64,000 nt of DNA from Nonomuraea purpurea. Its GTDB lineage: Bacteria > Actinomycetota > Actinomycetes > Streptosporangiales > Streptosporangiaceae. Within the stretch, counting starts at the first letter, position 1. The number at the start of each line of letters is the position of its first letter. A program made the translations under genes and the position numbers. The stretch is from NCBI RefSeq assembly GCF_042650645.1, contig NZ_JBHSBI010000002.1, forward strand, positions 482,841-546,840. Reading direction: 5' to 3'. The notes beneath the pieces are model-generated. The model had not been told where the DNA came from. It saw only the letters and a program-made list of their open reading frames with translations, and ran no database searches. This document shows positions 16,921-26,464 of this stretch, one piece after another.

Positions 16921-17883
16921 TTAGAGCCCGCCGTTGTGCGTGAGGAGGTTAGAGGCCCCCGATGAATTCTGGCGAATCGCGCCGCGTGCTGTCGTGCAGT
17001 TGAGCCAAGAAGCCAGAACAGCCGGGTGAACGGCCGGATGGAGCTCCAACTGACGGGCGGCGGCCCCGGCCACGTACGGGACGGACGCCGAGTACGCCCG
17101 GCCTCCCGGGACGGCCTGACAGGTCCCGGAATCGGCGGCCTGGACGACGAAGATCCCGGATCGCGCCAGCGACCGCGCGGCCCTGCCGAGCGCGAGGGAG
17201 TCGTCGCCGTCGATGGCCAGGCTCGCGACGGACGGCCCGTGCGCGTGCCTGCGGATCCAGTCGAGCCCCGCCAGCACGTCGGCCAGCGAGCCGGAACCCT
17301 CGCACCCGAGCACGCGCACGGAGGCGATCTTGGCTTTCGGCGCCATGGCGTGCACCCGACCGGCGGCCCGCGTGCCGTATCCGAGACAGTCGCGCCCCGT
17401 CCCGCCGGTGGCGTCGAAGGCGTGCCAGGCCCGGTCGTCGAACCGTGTGCCGCGCCCCGCGTCGACGCCGCTGTCCACGACGTACACGGTGGCGCCCGCC
17501 CCGTCGGACCCGGCGTCCGGCAGCGTCCGGCCTGGCCGGCGGCCCCGCATGGGGTGGATCTCCCGATCGGGCTCGATCGCGAGCACGCGGGGATCGGAGC
17601 GCAGCGACGCCAGTTCGGCGGCTGTGAGGAAGGTGGCGAACCCGGGCAGCGCCGCGGTGTAGTAGCGGCGCACCCGCCATCTCACCTCGCCGACGAGATC
17701 GCGGGCGTCCGCGCGGCGGCGGGCGATGACGATGTACGGTCGGGCGGGCTCGGTCGTCGCGGGGCGCAGGGCGAGTCCTGAAGCGGGTGTCATGGCCAGG
17801 GGTACGGCGGTCGTGGCGGCGGTGGCCACGGCCGCGGCGAGGTACACGGAGGGCAGGCCGAGTCGTCGGGGCACGAGTTGCAA
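16921..17883 (-). CDS. Secreted subtilase-like pseudoprotease
   Basis: 320 residues: signal peptide (about 1-30), an I9-type propeptide (about 48-108, ending RVLAIEPDREI) and a proteinase K-like S8 domain. The catalytic Asp is present (D137 in VVDSGVD). The HGTHVAG box reads YGTRAAG (169-175), so the catalytic His is Tyr. The oxyanion Asn region reads AADSG, and the loop before the serine box is shortened by some 60 residues relative to proteinase K-type enzymes, with SVPYVAG in place of GTSMAAPHVAG. The frame is intact with normal codon use. It is probably proteolytically dead and may bind peptides or propeptides; that is inference. Confidence 0.85.
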   Translation of the reverse strand: MQLVPRRLGLPSVYLAAAVATAATTAVPLAMTPASGLALRPATTEPARPYIVIARRRADARDLVGEVRWRVRRYYTAALPGFATFLTAAELASLRSDPRVLAIEPDREIHPMRGRRPGRTLPDAGSDGAGATVYVVDSGVDAGRGTRFDDRAWHAFDATGGTGRDCLGYGTRAAGRVHAMAPKAKIASVRVLGCEGSGSLADVLAGLDWIRRHAHGPSVASLAIDGDDSLALGRAARSLARSGIFVVQAADSGTCQAVPGGRAYSASVPYVAGAAARQLELHPAVHPAVLASWLNCTTARGAIRQNSSGASNLLTHNGGL

Positions 17884-17890
17884 GGGTGCC

Positions 17891-17906
17891 TGTAACGCAG
17901 GTCACA
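17891..17906. promoter_or_regulatory. CRP-like site overlapping the subtilase-like gene start region
   Basis: TGTAACGCAGGTCACA matches TGTGA-N6-TCACA with one mismatch. It lies 8 bases before the start codon of the gene at 16921-17883 (minus strand). Its position between promoter and start would suit repression or a leader effect. It is the second such site flanking this gene. Confidence 0.45.
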
Positions 17907-17954
17907 GGAACAACAGGACACGCGCTCGCGTCTATTCACGAGACAGCTCTTTAC

Positions 17955-17965
17955 CTAACCATTGC
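17955..17965 (+). repeat. Intergenic 11-mer CTAACCATTGC, copy 1
   Basis: This 11-mer occurs identically at 17955, 22097 and 29813, each time on the plus strand and in a non-coding gap. Here it ends 22 bases before the ATG at 17988. Confidence 0.55.
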
Positions 17966-17987
17966 AAGAGAGGACTGATCTCGGGGG

Positions 17988-18770
17988 ATGAGCGGCGAGC
18001 AGCGGAGGTTCGAGCTGAGCGTGCCGCAGATCCTGGGGAGCGCCTTGGCGGCCGTGACCGCAGCGGTGGCCTCCTCCTATCTCGGCGTGGCGGGAACGGT
18101 GATCGGGGCGGCGGTCGTCAGCATCGCCAGCACGGTCGCCACCGCCATTTACACCCACTACCTCAAGACCACCGGCGAGCGGGTCAAACAGCGCACGGGA
18201 CGGCGCGACGAAGCCGCGGAACCCGAGCGGCCCGACGACGATGATTCGACACTTGAGCTACCCGCCGTCAGGCGGTTGTCGTGGGTGAACGTGCTGCCCG
18301 CGCTCAAACGCCTGTCGTGGGTGAAGCTCGGCGCGGCGGCCGCGGTGGTGTTCGCGGTGAGCATGGGCGGCATCCTGCTCTACCAGGCCCTCGCCCAGCA
18401 GACCGTGCACGAGCAGGTCACCGGCCAGACCCCCAGACACGCCCAGATGCCGGAGGACGACCGCCGGGCCCCGGTCGAGCAGCCGAGCCCGGAACGCGAC
18501 GAGCAGCGGCAGAGCGACGCGCCCGCGTACACGCCCGAGACGATCAGGCAGCAGACGACCCCGACGCCCACGCCCAGCCCGACGCCGACCACGAAGCCCA
18601 GCAAGACGGCGAAATCGACGCCGACCCCGACCCCGACGCCTACGGCGCCGCGGACCAGCGCCCCGCCGCCGTCGGTGGAGGAGGAGCAGCCGCCGGTCGA
18701 GACGCCCGCGCCGGACGAGCCGCTCGCCCCGGCCGACGAACTGCGGCCCGCCGACACGCCGACCAGTTAG
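17988..18770 (+). CDS. Membrane protein with Pro/Thr-rich extracytoplasmic tail
   Basis: 260 residues. Hydrophobic segments at about 14-35 and 37-58 and a further helix at about 112-133 suggest two or three membrane passes. The tail from about 140 onward is Pro/Thr/Glu-rich with (TP)n runs, typical of a cell-wall-spanning linker. Paired RLSWVNVL/RLSWVKLG motifs near 95-115 repeat each other. I do not recognise a family. Its stop overlaps the stop of the convergent lactone oxidase gene. Confidence 0.72.
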   Translation: MSGEQRRFELSVPQILGSALAAVTAAVASSYLGVAGTVIGAAVVSIASTVATAIYTHYLKTTGERVKQRTGRRDEAAEPERPDDDDSTLELPAVRRLSWVNVLPALKRLSWVKLGAAAAVVFAVSMGGILLYQALAQQTVHEQVTGQTPRHAQMPEDDRRAPVEQPSPERDEQRQSDAPAYTPETIRQQTTPTPTPSPTPTTKPSKTAKSTPTPTPTPTAPRTSAPPPSVEEEQPPVETPAPDEPLAPADELRPADTPTS

Positions 18771-20044
18771 CCGAGCACGACGTCCAGGTAGTCATTGGTG
18801 AACAGCCGCCGAGGGTCGAGCCGATCGCGCAGCGCCGCGAAGTCGGCGAAGCGCGGGTACACCTCACGCAGGTAGGCGGCGTCCTTGGTGTGCAGCTTGC
18901 CCCAGTGGGGACGCCCCTCCAGCCGGGTCATGACCCCCTCCACGCCCTCGAAGTAGGCGGGGTTGGGCGTCGGACGGTAGATGTGGCAGGCGATGTAGGC
19001 CGAGTGCCGCCCGTACGCGGTGGACAGCCACGCGTCGCTGGGCGGCGTGACCCGCACCTCCACGGGAAAGGTGATCTTCCAGTCCATCCGCTCGATGAGA
19101 TCGCGCGTCTCGCGCAGGGCCTGGGCGAGGCGTTCTCGCGGCACGGCGTACTCCATCTCGAGGAACCGAACGTCCCTCCGCGCCGTGAAGATCTTGTACG
19201 AGGTGTCGACCGATTCGGACTCTCCGAGCGCCGCCGCGCTGACGGCGTTGATCCGCGGGATCAGGTCCGGGAAGCGGGACCCGGTGAAGCAGGCGGCGCC
19301 GAAGACCGTGTTCTCCAGCAGCACGTTGTCCATCCAGTGCTTGACCGCGGACGGCGGCCTGGCGGGCCCCGGATGCCGGTTGTTGGTCTTGACCAGGCAG
19401 GCGTCGGTGTGCGGCAGCCAGAAGAAGTCCAGGTGCTCGTTGCCTGCGGTCAGCGTGCCGAGCGAGTCGAGGATCTCGCCGAGCGACAGCTTGCGCCGCC
19501 GGTTGTGCAGCAGGAACGCCGGTTCCACCCGGAACGTCACGGCCGTCAGCACCCCGAGCGCCCCCAGTCCGACCCTGGCCGCGTCGAACAGGTCCTCGCC
19601 GGGCGAGAGGGTCGCCACGGAGCCGTCGGCGAGCACCATCTCCAGCTCGACGACCTGGTCGGCGAGCCCGCCGCTGTCGCGTCCCGTGCCGTGGGTGCCG
19701 GTCTGGATGGCGCCCGCGACGGTCTGCTCGGTGATGTCGCCCATGTTCGCCAGGGCCAGGCCGCGCTCGTCGAGCAGTTCGTTCAGCACCCGAAGCGGCG
19801 TGCCCGCCAGCACGGTGACGCGCTCGTCCGCCTGCGACCTGATGCCGGTCAGCGCGGCCGGGCTGAGCATGATGCCGTCGGTGAGGGCCACCCCGGTGAA
19901 GGAGTGGCCCGTGCCGACCATGCGGATCCGCTGCCCTTCGACGGCGGCGTCCCGCACGGCCCGTACGACGTCCGCCACATCGGCGGGCGTACGCACCTCG
20001 GCGGGGGTGCCCGACTGGTTGCGCGCCCAGTTCACGAAGGCCAT
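18767..20044 (-). CDS. D-arabinono-1,4-lactone oxidase family FAD oxidoreductase
   Basis: 425 residues. The N-terminal FAD-binding (PCMH) domain has VGTGHSFTG, where His is the usual covalent FAD attachment point in this family, and TGTHGTGR near residue 115. The C-terminal ALO domain ends RFADFAALRDRLDPRRLFTNDYL, a close match to the family end motif HPRFADFLAVRDRLDP. Homologues oxidise sugar-1,4-lactones or polyols such as xylitol, passing electrons to O2 and giving H2O2. The exact substrate cannot be assigned. It is a monocistronic leftward gene. Confidence 0.88.
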   Translation of the reverse strand: MAFVNWARNQSGTPAEVRTPADVADVVRAVRDAAVEGQRIRMVGTGHSFTGVALTDGIMLSPAALTGIRSQADERVTVLAGTPLRVLNELLDERGLALANMGDITEQTVAGAIQTGTHGTGRDSGGLADQVVELEMVLADGSVATLSPGEDLFDAARVGLGALGVLTAVTFRVEPAFLLHNRRRKLSLGEILDSLGTLTAGNEHLDFFWLPHTDACLVKTNNRHPGPARPPSAVKHWMDNVLLENTVFGAACFTGSRFPDLIPRINAVSAAALGESESVDTSYKIFTARRDVRFLEMEYAVPRERLAQALRETRDLIERMDWKITFPVEVRVTPPSDAWLSTAYGRHSAYIACHIYRPTPNPAYFEGVEGVMTRLEGRPHWGKLHTKDAAYLREVYPRFADFAALRDRLDPRRLFTNDYLDVVLG

Positions 20045-20089
20045 TGAGCACCCCTCCAGAGCATCGTTGCGATCAGAGGCGAACGATAC

Positions 20090-20815
20090 TCACTGCGCGC
20101 TCCAGCCCGCGGGGACGGGGAACACGTCGCCCGCCTGGAGGTTGTGCCGCTTGATGATGTCGTCCACCGTCACCAGGTGATAGCCCTTCTTCTGAAGGGA
20201 CTTGATGATCGCCGGCATGGCGTCGACGGTCTGCTTCACCCAGTCGTGCATCAGGATGATGCCGTCCTGCTGCGCCACGGCCATCGTCTGCTTCTTGATG
20301 GCCTCGACGTTCTTGGAGTTCCAGTCCTGCGAGCCGGCGGTCCACAGGATCACCGGCATGTCGAACTCGCCCGCGATCTCGGAGACCTGCAGGTCGGCCA
20401 GCCCGTACGGCGGGCGCAGCAGCTTGGGCTCGAAGCCCACGACCTTCTTGATCTCCGCCTGGGTGGTCTTGATCTCGTTCCTGATCGTCCCCGGCTCGCT
20501 CTTGGTGAAGTCCGGGTGCTTGTAGCTGTGGTTGCCGATGGTGTGGCCCTCGGCGACCATCCGCTTGACAAAGGCGGGGCGGCTCTTCACGTACTGGCCC
20601 TCAAGGAAGAACGTCGCCTTGGCGTCGTGCTTCTTGAGCGTGTCGAGCAGGGTTCCCGCGTACTTGCCGGGTCCGTCGTCGAAAGTCAGCGCGAGGCACT
20701 TGACCTGCTCGCAGTCGACCGGCGCTTTCTTCGGGGCCTGGGCGAACGCGGGCGTCGGCGCCAGTGTTACGCAAACTGCCGCGATGGCTAGAAGTGAACT
20801 GATTTGTCGGGACAT
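20090..20815 (-). CDS. Secreted polysaccharide deacetylase (NodB domain)
   Basis: 241 residues. A signal peptide (1-25, ending TPAFA) precedes a single CE4 NodB domain. The metal-dependent machinery is complete: D46/D47 in TFDDGP, H96 and H100 in NHSYKHPD, R134 in RPPYG and H190 in ILMHD. Such enzymes remove N-acetyl groups from peptidoglycan or chitin-type glycans outside the cell. It sits between the lactone oxidase and the MFS gene, all leftward, with 45-55-base gaps. Confidence 0.92.
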   Translation of the reverse strand: MSRQISSLLAIAAVCVTLAPTPAFAQAPKKAPVDCEQVKCLALTFDDGPGKYAGTLLDTLKKHDAKATFFLEGQYVKSRPAFVKRMVAEGHTIGNHSYKHPDFTKSEPGTIRNEIKTTQAEIKKVVGFEPKLLRPPYGLADLQVSEIAGEFDMPVILWTAGSQDWNSKNVEAIKKQTMAVAQQDGIILMHDWVKQTVDAMPAIIKSLQKKGYHLVTVDDIIKRHNLQAGDVFPVPAGWSAQ

Positions 20816-20869
20816 TAAAAAGACTTTCGTTGTGATGGGTGTTGCGAGGGATGTCCCGACGGTAGCGGA

Positions 20870-22072
20870 TCAGCTCTTCGGGGGAGAAGGAGCCTCGGGA
20901 ATCCTCAGCAAACCCGAACCTCCGATCCCGATGATCACCGCGACGACCGCCGCGCCCAGGGAGAAGACGTACGCGCTCGACGCCCCGAGCGTCTCCGTGA
21001 GCCGCCCGCCCGCCCACGCGCCGATCGCCACGCCGAACCCGATCGACGTCGAGATCCACGCCATGCCCTCGGTCAGCAGCGACGGAGGCACCAGCCGCTC
21101 GGTGAGCGAGAAGCCCGTGATGAGCGTCGGCGAGATGGCGAATCCGGCCAGGAACAGCGCCGCCGCCATCACCCGCGGGTCGTCGATGAACACGATCGGC
21201 ACCAGCCCCACCACGAACACGCTCTGCGCCCGCACGAACCGCGCCCGCAGCGAGATCCGCCAGGCACGCGAGCCGAACCAGAGCCCCGACACCATCGACC
21301 CGCCCGCGAAGGAGGCCAGCAGGAACCCGGAGGCCCACTTCACCCCGTGCTCCTCCGCATAGGCCACCGTGATCAGGTCGACGGACCCGAACACCGAGCC
21401 CAGCGCCAGGTAGACGCAGGCCAGCATGGCGATGCCCGGGATGAGGATCGGCGAGCCCGACGCCGACCTGACCTCCTGCACGGGCGGCTGGGTGCGCCGC
21501 TGCCCCGCCAGCGCCAGGGAGCCGAGCAGCATGCACACCAGGGCCACGACCAGCCCCGCGTAGGGGTTCACCCCGGTCGCCAGCACGGTGACCAGGGCCG
21601 GCCCGGCGACGAAGACGACCTCGTCGGCCACCGACTCGAAGGCGAAGGCGGTGTGCAGCCGCAGGGACCCGCCGTGGATGACCGACCAGCGGGCCCGCAC
21701 CATGGAGCCGATCGACAGGGAGGTGGCGCCCACGACCAGGCCGGCGGCGTACAGCGTCCAGTCGGGTAGCCCGAACCCGGCGAAGACCATCAGGGCCGCC
21801 AGCGCGACCGCGTTGACGACGGCGAACGGCGGGATCACCCGCCCCTGCCCGAACCTGTCCACCAGCCGGCCCGACAGGGGAGCGGCCACGGCGAAGGCCA
21901 CGTTGGTGGTGGCGGCGACCGCGCCCGCGGTGGCGTAGTTGTCGGTGAGCGTGGAGATCAGCAGGACGACCCCGATGCCGAGCATGGACATCGGCATCCG
22001 GCCGACGAATCCCGCCAGCACGAAAGCTTTGACGCCGGGCCCTTCGAACAATCCCCGGTAAGGCCCGACCAC
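20870..22072 (-). CDS. MFS transporter
   Basis: 400 residues with 12 predicted membrane helices in two sets of six and an MFS motif between helices 2 and 3 (GRLVDRFGQGRVIP). Sequence style resembles actinobacterial drug or metabolite exporters, but no substrate can be assigned. It begins at a GTG (22072), divergent from the lytic transglycosylase gene, with the 11-mer CTAACCATTGC in the shared gap. Confidence 0.88.
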   Translation of the reverse strand: MVGPYRGLFEGPGVKAFVLAGFVGRMPMSMLGIGVVLLISTLTDNYATAGAVAATTNVAFAVAAPLSGRLVDRFGQGRVIPPFAVVNAVALAALMVFAGFGLPDWTLYAAGLVVGATSLSIGSMVRARWSVIHGGSLRLHTAFAFESVADEVVFVAGPALVTVLATGVNPYAGLVVALVCMLLGSLALAGQRRTQPPVQEVRSASGSPILIPGIAMLACVYLALGSVFGSVDLITVAYAEEHGVKWASGFLLASFAGGSMVSGLWFGSRAWRISLRARFVRAQSVFVVGLVPIVFIDDPRVMAAALFLAGFAISPTLITGFSLTERLVPPSLLTEGMAWISTSIGFGVAIGAWAGGRLTETLGASSAYVFSLGAAVVAVIIGIGGSGLLRIPEAPSPPKS

Positions 22073-22096
22073 GCCGTTTCCCCCTTACTTCAGCAG

Positions 22097-22107
22097 CTAA
22101 CCATTGC
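22097..22107 (+). repeat. Intergenic 11-mer CTAACCATTGC, copy 2
   Basis: Identical to the copies at 17955 and 29813. It lies in the 83-base gap between the divergent MFS and lytic transglycosylase genes. Confidence 0.55.
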
Positions 22108-22155
22108 GCACCGTATGTCCGGATGGCAAGTGATTAACCGGTCGCGTGGGTTAAC

Positions 22156-23361
22156 GTGTCCCGAGTGTCCGGTCTTCCCTCTTTCCGTGCGGTCATTCTC
22201 ATGATCGTCGCCGTGCTCGCGGTCACCGCCGCGGCCGGCGGAGTCGTCGTGCTCGTGAGCGACGACCTGGTCAGACCCGCACAGGAGTCGCCGGTACGCA
22301 CCCAGCGCCCCACGGCGCAGCCCACGCCCCGGCTCGACCAGCTCGTGCCCACGGCGGAGCCGGTCAAGGACTTCGGTCAGGGCGGCCCAGGCGTCACCTC
22401 GGCCCCGCCGCGCGTGCTGGCCATCGCCCCGGCCGCCGTGCCCAAGCAGACCAGGCTCGCCCTCAGCGAGCTCAAACACGTGCAGAAAGTGATCGTCGTG
22501 GACGCGGGCGCGCTCAAGATCTCGGGCACCACGGTCAACCTGCTGGCCGTGGACCCGGCCGAGTTCCGCGCGTGGACGCCGCAGCCGGTCGCCGACCAGC
22601 CGGCCGTGTGGAGCGCGCTCGGCAGGGGCGAACTGGTGACCGACGCCGCCGCGATGCGCAAGTTCGGGATGGTCCTGGGGGCGATGTACCAGGTGGACGG
22701 CGGCCCACGGCTGCGCGTCGCGGCCTCGGCCACGCTCGGGCTCAAGGGCGTGGACGGGCTGGTGAGCGCGGACCTGGGCAAGTCACTCGGGTTCGCGCCC
22801 GAGGTCGCGGTGCTGCTGCACGGCAAGCCGGGCAAGATCAGCGAGTCGGGCGTACGCAAACTGCTCGGCGAGAACGCCCAGATCGTCGTGCTGGACGCGG
22901 CCCAGCGCAAGCGCGAACAGCCCCAGCAGCCCCAGCAGCCGCAACAGCCTCAGGAGCAGGCGAAAACGGGCACCGTCGGCAGGCCCGGCAGCTACCTGGA
23001 ACTCTACAAACTCGCCGCCAACCGCTGCCCCGGACTGTCGTGGACCGTGCTGGCCGCGATCGGGCAGGTGGAGAGCGGGCACGGCCGCAACAACGGCCCC
23101 TCCAGCGCGGGCGCGCTCGGGCCCATGCAGTTCATGCCAGCCACCTGGAAGCACTACGGCGTGGACGGCGACGGGGACGGCAAGAAGGACATCTGGAGCC
23201 CCTACGACGCCGTCCCCGGCGCGGCCAACTACCTGTGCGCCAACAAGGCCGGCCAGGGCGGCGAGAGGCTACGCAAGGCGATCTGGTTCTACAACCACTC
23301 GTGGGACTACGTGAACAAGGTCATGGGGATCGCCCAGGCGTACGCCAAGACCTACGCGTGA
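22156..23361 (+). CDS. Membrane-anchored lytic transglycosylase (SLT domain)
   Basis: 401 residues. An N-terminal helix (about 11-35) is followed by a uncharacterised segment (about 90-250) and a short Gln/Pro repeat (about 254-270). A C-terminal SLT domain follows, with the catalytic Glu in AIGQVESGHG and the GALGPMQFMPATW motif. It cleaves peptidoglycan glycan strands outside the membrane. The GTG at 22156 is the start. The CDxDGDGKKD stretch (VDGDGDGKKDIW) resembles a calcium loop common in actinobacterial members. Its end overlaps the stop of the convergent ferrochelatase gene by 10 bases. Confidence 0.9.
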   Translation: MSRVSGLPSFRAVILMIVAVLAVTAAAGGVVVLVSDDLVRPAQESPVRTQRPTAQPTPRLDQLVPTAEPVKDFGQGGPGVTSAPPRVLAIAPAAVPKQTRLALSELKHVQKVIVVDAGALKISGTTVNLLAVDPAEFRAWTPQPVADQPAVWSALGRGELVTDAAAMRKFGMVLGAMYQVDGGPRLRVAASATLGLKGVDGLVSADLGKSLGFAPEVAVLLHGKPGKISESGVRKLLGENAQIVVLDAAQRKREQPQQPQQPQQPQEQAKTGTVGRPGSYLELYKLAANRCPGLSWTVLAAIGQVESGHGRNNGPSSAGALGPMQFMPATWKHYGVDGDGDGKKDIWSPYDAVPGAANYLCANKAGQGGERLRKAIWFYNHSWDYVNKVMGIAQAYAKTYA

Positions 23362-24296
23362 CGGCGCGGCGGTGGACAGCACGTGAGCGGGCACGGGACC
23401 GGCTCGGGCTCGTCCATCAGCTCGCGCACCATCCGCACGAAACGCGGATGCGTGCCCGCCGTCGCCGCCCGCTCCATGGGCAGCCCCAGCTCGGCGGCCA
23501 CCTGCCTGGCCTCGGTGTCGAGATCGTAGACGACCTCCATGTGATCGGAGACGAACCCGATCGGCACCAGCACGACTGAGCCGGCGTCCGTCTTGTTCAG
23601 GAAGTCGCACACGTCGGGCTCCAGCCACGGCACCTGCGGCGGGCCGCTGCGCGACTGCCACACCAGATCCCACGGCTCGGTGCGGCCGAGCGCCTGGCTG
23701 ACCAGCTCGGCGCTCCTGCGCAACTGCGCCTCGTACAGGCCGCCCGAGGGGCCGGCGGTCTCGGCCATGGAGGCCGGGATGCTGTGGGCGGTGAACACCA
23801 GCCGGGCGTCGTCGCGGCCGAGCCGCTCCAGCGCCGCCCGCGTGTGGTCGGCCATCGCCGCCACGAACCCGGGGTGGTCGCCGAAATGGCGCATCTTGAC
23901 CAGCTCGGGACCGTCCTCGACCCTGATCCTGGCGATGTCCTCGTAGTACTGGCGGCAACTGGAGTAGCCCGCGAACGCCGACGTCGCGAACACGGCCGCC
24001 TTCCTGACCCCGTCGGCCCGCATCTGCCGCACGGTGTCCTCGCCGAACGGGTGCCAGTTGCGGTTGCCCCAGTAGACCGGCACGCCGGCGATCGGGCGCA
24101 ACGCCTCGACCAGGTCGCGGTTCTGCCGGTTGATCGGACTGACCCCGCCGAACCCCTGGTAGTGCTCGGCCACCTGCAGCAGCCGCTCGCGCGGCACGCC
24201 GCGGCCATGCACGACGTTCTCCAGGAACGGCAGCACGTCCTCGGGCCCCTCCGGCCCCCCAAACGACAGGACCAGCAAGGCGTCGTAGTTTCCCAC
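23352..24296 (-). CDS. cpfC: Coproporphyrin III ferrochelatase
   Basis: 314 residues of the ferrochelatase family (old name HemH). In actinobacteria this enzyme inserts Fe2+ into coproporphyrin III in the coproheme branch of haem synthesis. The metal-site His is in FTAHSIPASM and the Glu in SDHMEVVYDLD. A Cys in YSSCRQYYED together with the C-terminal cysteines (CPLTCCPPP) matches the [2Fe-2S] cluster ligands of actinobacterial enzymes. It stands alone here, leftward. Confidence 0.93.
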   Translation of the reverse strand: MGNYDALLVLSFGGPEGPEDVLPFLENVVHGRGVPRERLLQVAEHYQGFGGVSPINRQNRDLVEALRPIAGVPVYWGNRNWHPFGEDTVRQMRADGVRKAAVFATSAFAGYSSCRQYYEDIARIRVEDGPELVKMRHFGDHPGFVAAMADHTRAALERLGRDDARLVFTAHSIPASMAETAGPSGGLYEAQLRRSAELVSQALGRTEPWDLVWQSRSGPPQVPWLEPDVCDFLNKTDAGSVVLVPIGFVSDHMEVVYDLDTEARQVAAELGLPMERAATAGTHPRFVRMVRELMDEPEPVPCPLTCCPPPRRHA

Positions 24297-24442
24297 GCCC
24301 CAACCCTATTCCCGCCCCAAGGCACCCCCGCCCGCGAAGCGGCGGCTTTTGACTTTGCGAGGGAGTGCCGTCGTCTGGGAGGAGCGGAGGGAGCGTAGCG
24401 ACTGGAGCGGGGGGAAGACGGCGGCGTGAGGCGACCGAGCCC

Positions 24443-24461
24443 GCCTCCGCGGAGCGGAGGC
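24443..24461. other. GC-rich hairpin in the leader of the S9 peptidase gene
   Basis: GCCTCCGC-GGA-GCGGAGGC is a perfect 8-bp hairpin 25 bases before the GTG at 24486. The whole gap 24300-24485 is GC-rich and built of short GGAGCG-type near-repeats. It could attenuate translation or be debris of an intergenic repeat. Confidence 0.45.
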
Positions 24462-24485
24462 CATGAACAGGGTAGGTTCGATCGG

Positions 24486-26464
24486 GTGAGCGCATTCAAC
24501 GACATTCGTGACTATGTGGCCATCCCCCGGGTCCTCTCACTGAGGCTCTCGCCCGACGGATCCAGGCTGATCTCCGCGGTCCAGTCTCTCAACCCAGACG
24601 GCAAGTCGTTCGGAACCGCGCTCTGGGCGATCCCGGTCGACGGCGAGCCGTACCGGCTGACCCGCTCGGCCAAGGGCGAGGCGGCGGCGGAGTTCACGAC
24701 CGCGGGCGACGTCCTGTTCACCTCCTCGCGCCCCGACCCCACGGTCAAGGACTCCAGCGACGAGGTGCCCTCGCTCTGGCTGCTGCCCCGCGCGGGCGGC
24801 GAGGCCCGCCAGGTGGCGGCCCGCCCCGGCGGCGTCGGCGCCTTCCGCACGGTCGGTGACGTCGTGGTGTTCGCCTCCGACGTGCTCGACGGCGAGGAGG
24901 CGGCCGAGGAGGAAAGGCGCAAGGCCCGCAAGGACGCCGGAATCAGCGCCATCCTGCACGAGGGCTACCCGGTCCGCTACTGGGACCACGATCTCGGCCC
25001 CGGCCGCACCCGCCTGTTCGCCGCCAGGATCGGCCCCGACCGGCTGGAGGACGTCCGCGATCTGACGCCGGACGCGGGCGACGCGCTGCGCGACGCGAGC
25101 TTCGAGATCACCCCCGACGGCGCCACGGTGATCACCACGTGGCGCGTCTACCTGCCGAAGGGCGAGCACCGCACCGATCTGGTGGCCATCGACCTGGCCA
25201 CGGGCGATCGGCGCACGGTACTGAGCGAGGACCGCCACGACTACACCGCGCCGATCGCGATCTCCCCTGACGGGTCGAAGGTCGCCTGCGCGCGCGAGCG
25301 GTTCACCGGGCTTGAGGTCTCGGCGCGCAGCGAGTTGTGGATCGCCGACCTGGCCACCGGGCAGGGCCGCGCGTACGCGGACGACCTGTTCCCCTCGGCC
25401 GTCGAGTGGGCGCCCGACTCCTCGGCCGTCTACGTCGTGGCCGACCACCAGGGCCGCCGCCCGGTCTTCCGCGTTCCGCTGGAGGGCGGCGAGGCGTCCA
25501 GGCTGACCCCCGACGACGCCGCCTACGCCGGGATCAACGCCTCGGCCGACGGCCGTTTCGTCTACGCCCTGCGCAGCGGGGTCGCCCTGGCGCCCGCTCC
25601 GTCCAGGATCGACGTGGCCACCGGCGAGATCACCGAGCTGCCCTCGCCCGCGCCGCGCCCCGAGGTGCCCGGCACGCTCACCGAGGTCTCCGCCACCGCC
25701 GACGACGGCACCACGATCAGGGGCTGGCTGGTGCTGCCGGAGGGCGCCTCCGCCGCGAACCCGGCGCCGTTCCTGCTGTGGATCCACGGTGGCCCCGTCG
25801 CCTCCTGGAACGACTGGCAGTGGCGCTGGCAGTCGTGGATCATGGCCGCGCACGGGTACGCCGTCCTCATGCCCGACCCCTGCCTGTCCACCGGCTACGG
25901 ACAGGAGATGATCGAGCGCGGCTGGGGCAACTGGGGCCCGCGCACCCAGGCCGACCTCGACGCGATCGTGGAGGTGACCCTGGCCAGGGACGACATCGAC
26001 GCCGAGCGCATCGGCGCGATGGGCGGCTCGTACGGCGGCTACATGGCCAACTGGCTCGCCGGCCACAGCGACCGCTACAAGGCCATCGTCACCCACGCGG
26101 CACTCTGGAACCTCGACCAGTTCGCCGGCACCACCGACGCCTCGATGTACTGGCAGAGGGAGTTCGGCGAGCCGGGCTCCGAGCGGTACGCGCTGCTGTC
26201 GCCGCACGTCTCCCTCGACAAGATCACCACCCCGATGCTCGTCATCCACGGCGACAAGGACTACCGGGTGCCGATCGGCGAGGCACTGCGGCTGTGGTGG
26301 GACCTGCGCCGCAGCGAGGTGGAGTCGAAGTTCCTGTACTTCCCCGACGAGAACCACTGGATCCTCAAGCCCGGCAACTCCGTGGCCTGGTACGAAACGG
26401 TGCTCGCCTTCCTCGCCCAGCACGTGCTCGGCCAGGAGTGGAAGCGCCCGGACTCGGTGGCCTG

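Noticed and set aside
22073..22155. c-di-AMP riboswitch before the lytic transglycosylase
   Set aside because: Too short, and no conserved riboswitch core is visible.
24537..26423. 628-codon frame antisense to the S9 peptidase
   Set aside because: Mirror frame of a well-supported gene, with no domain and no ribosome site.
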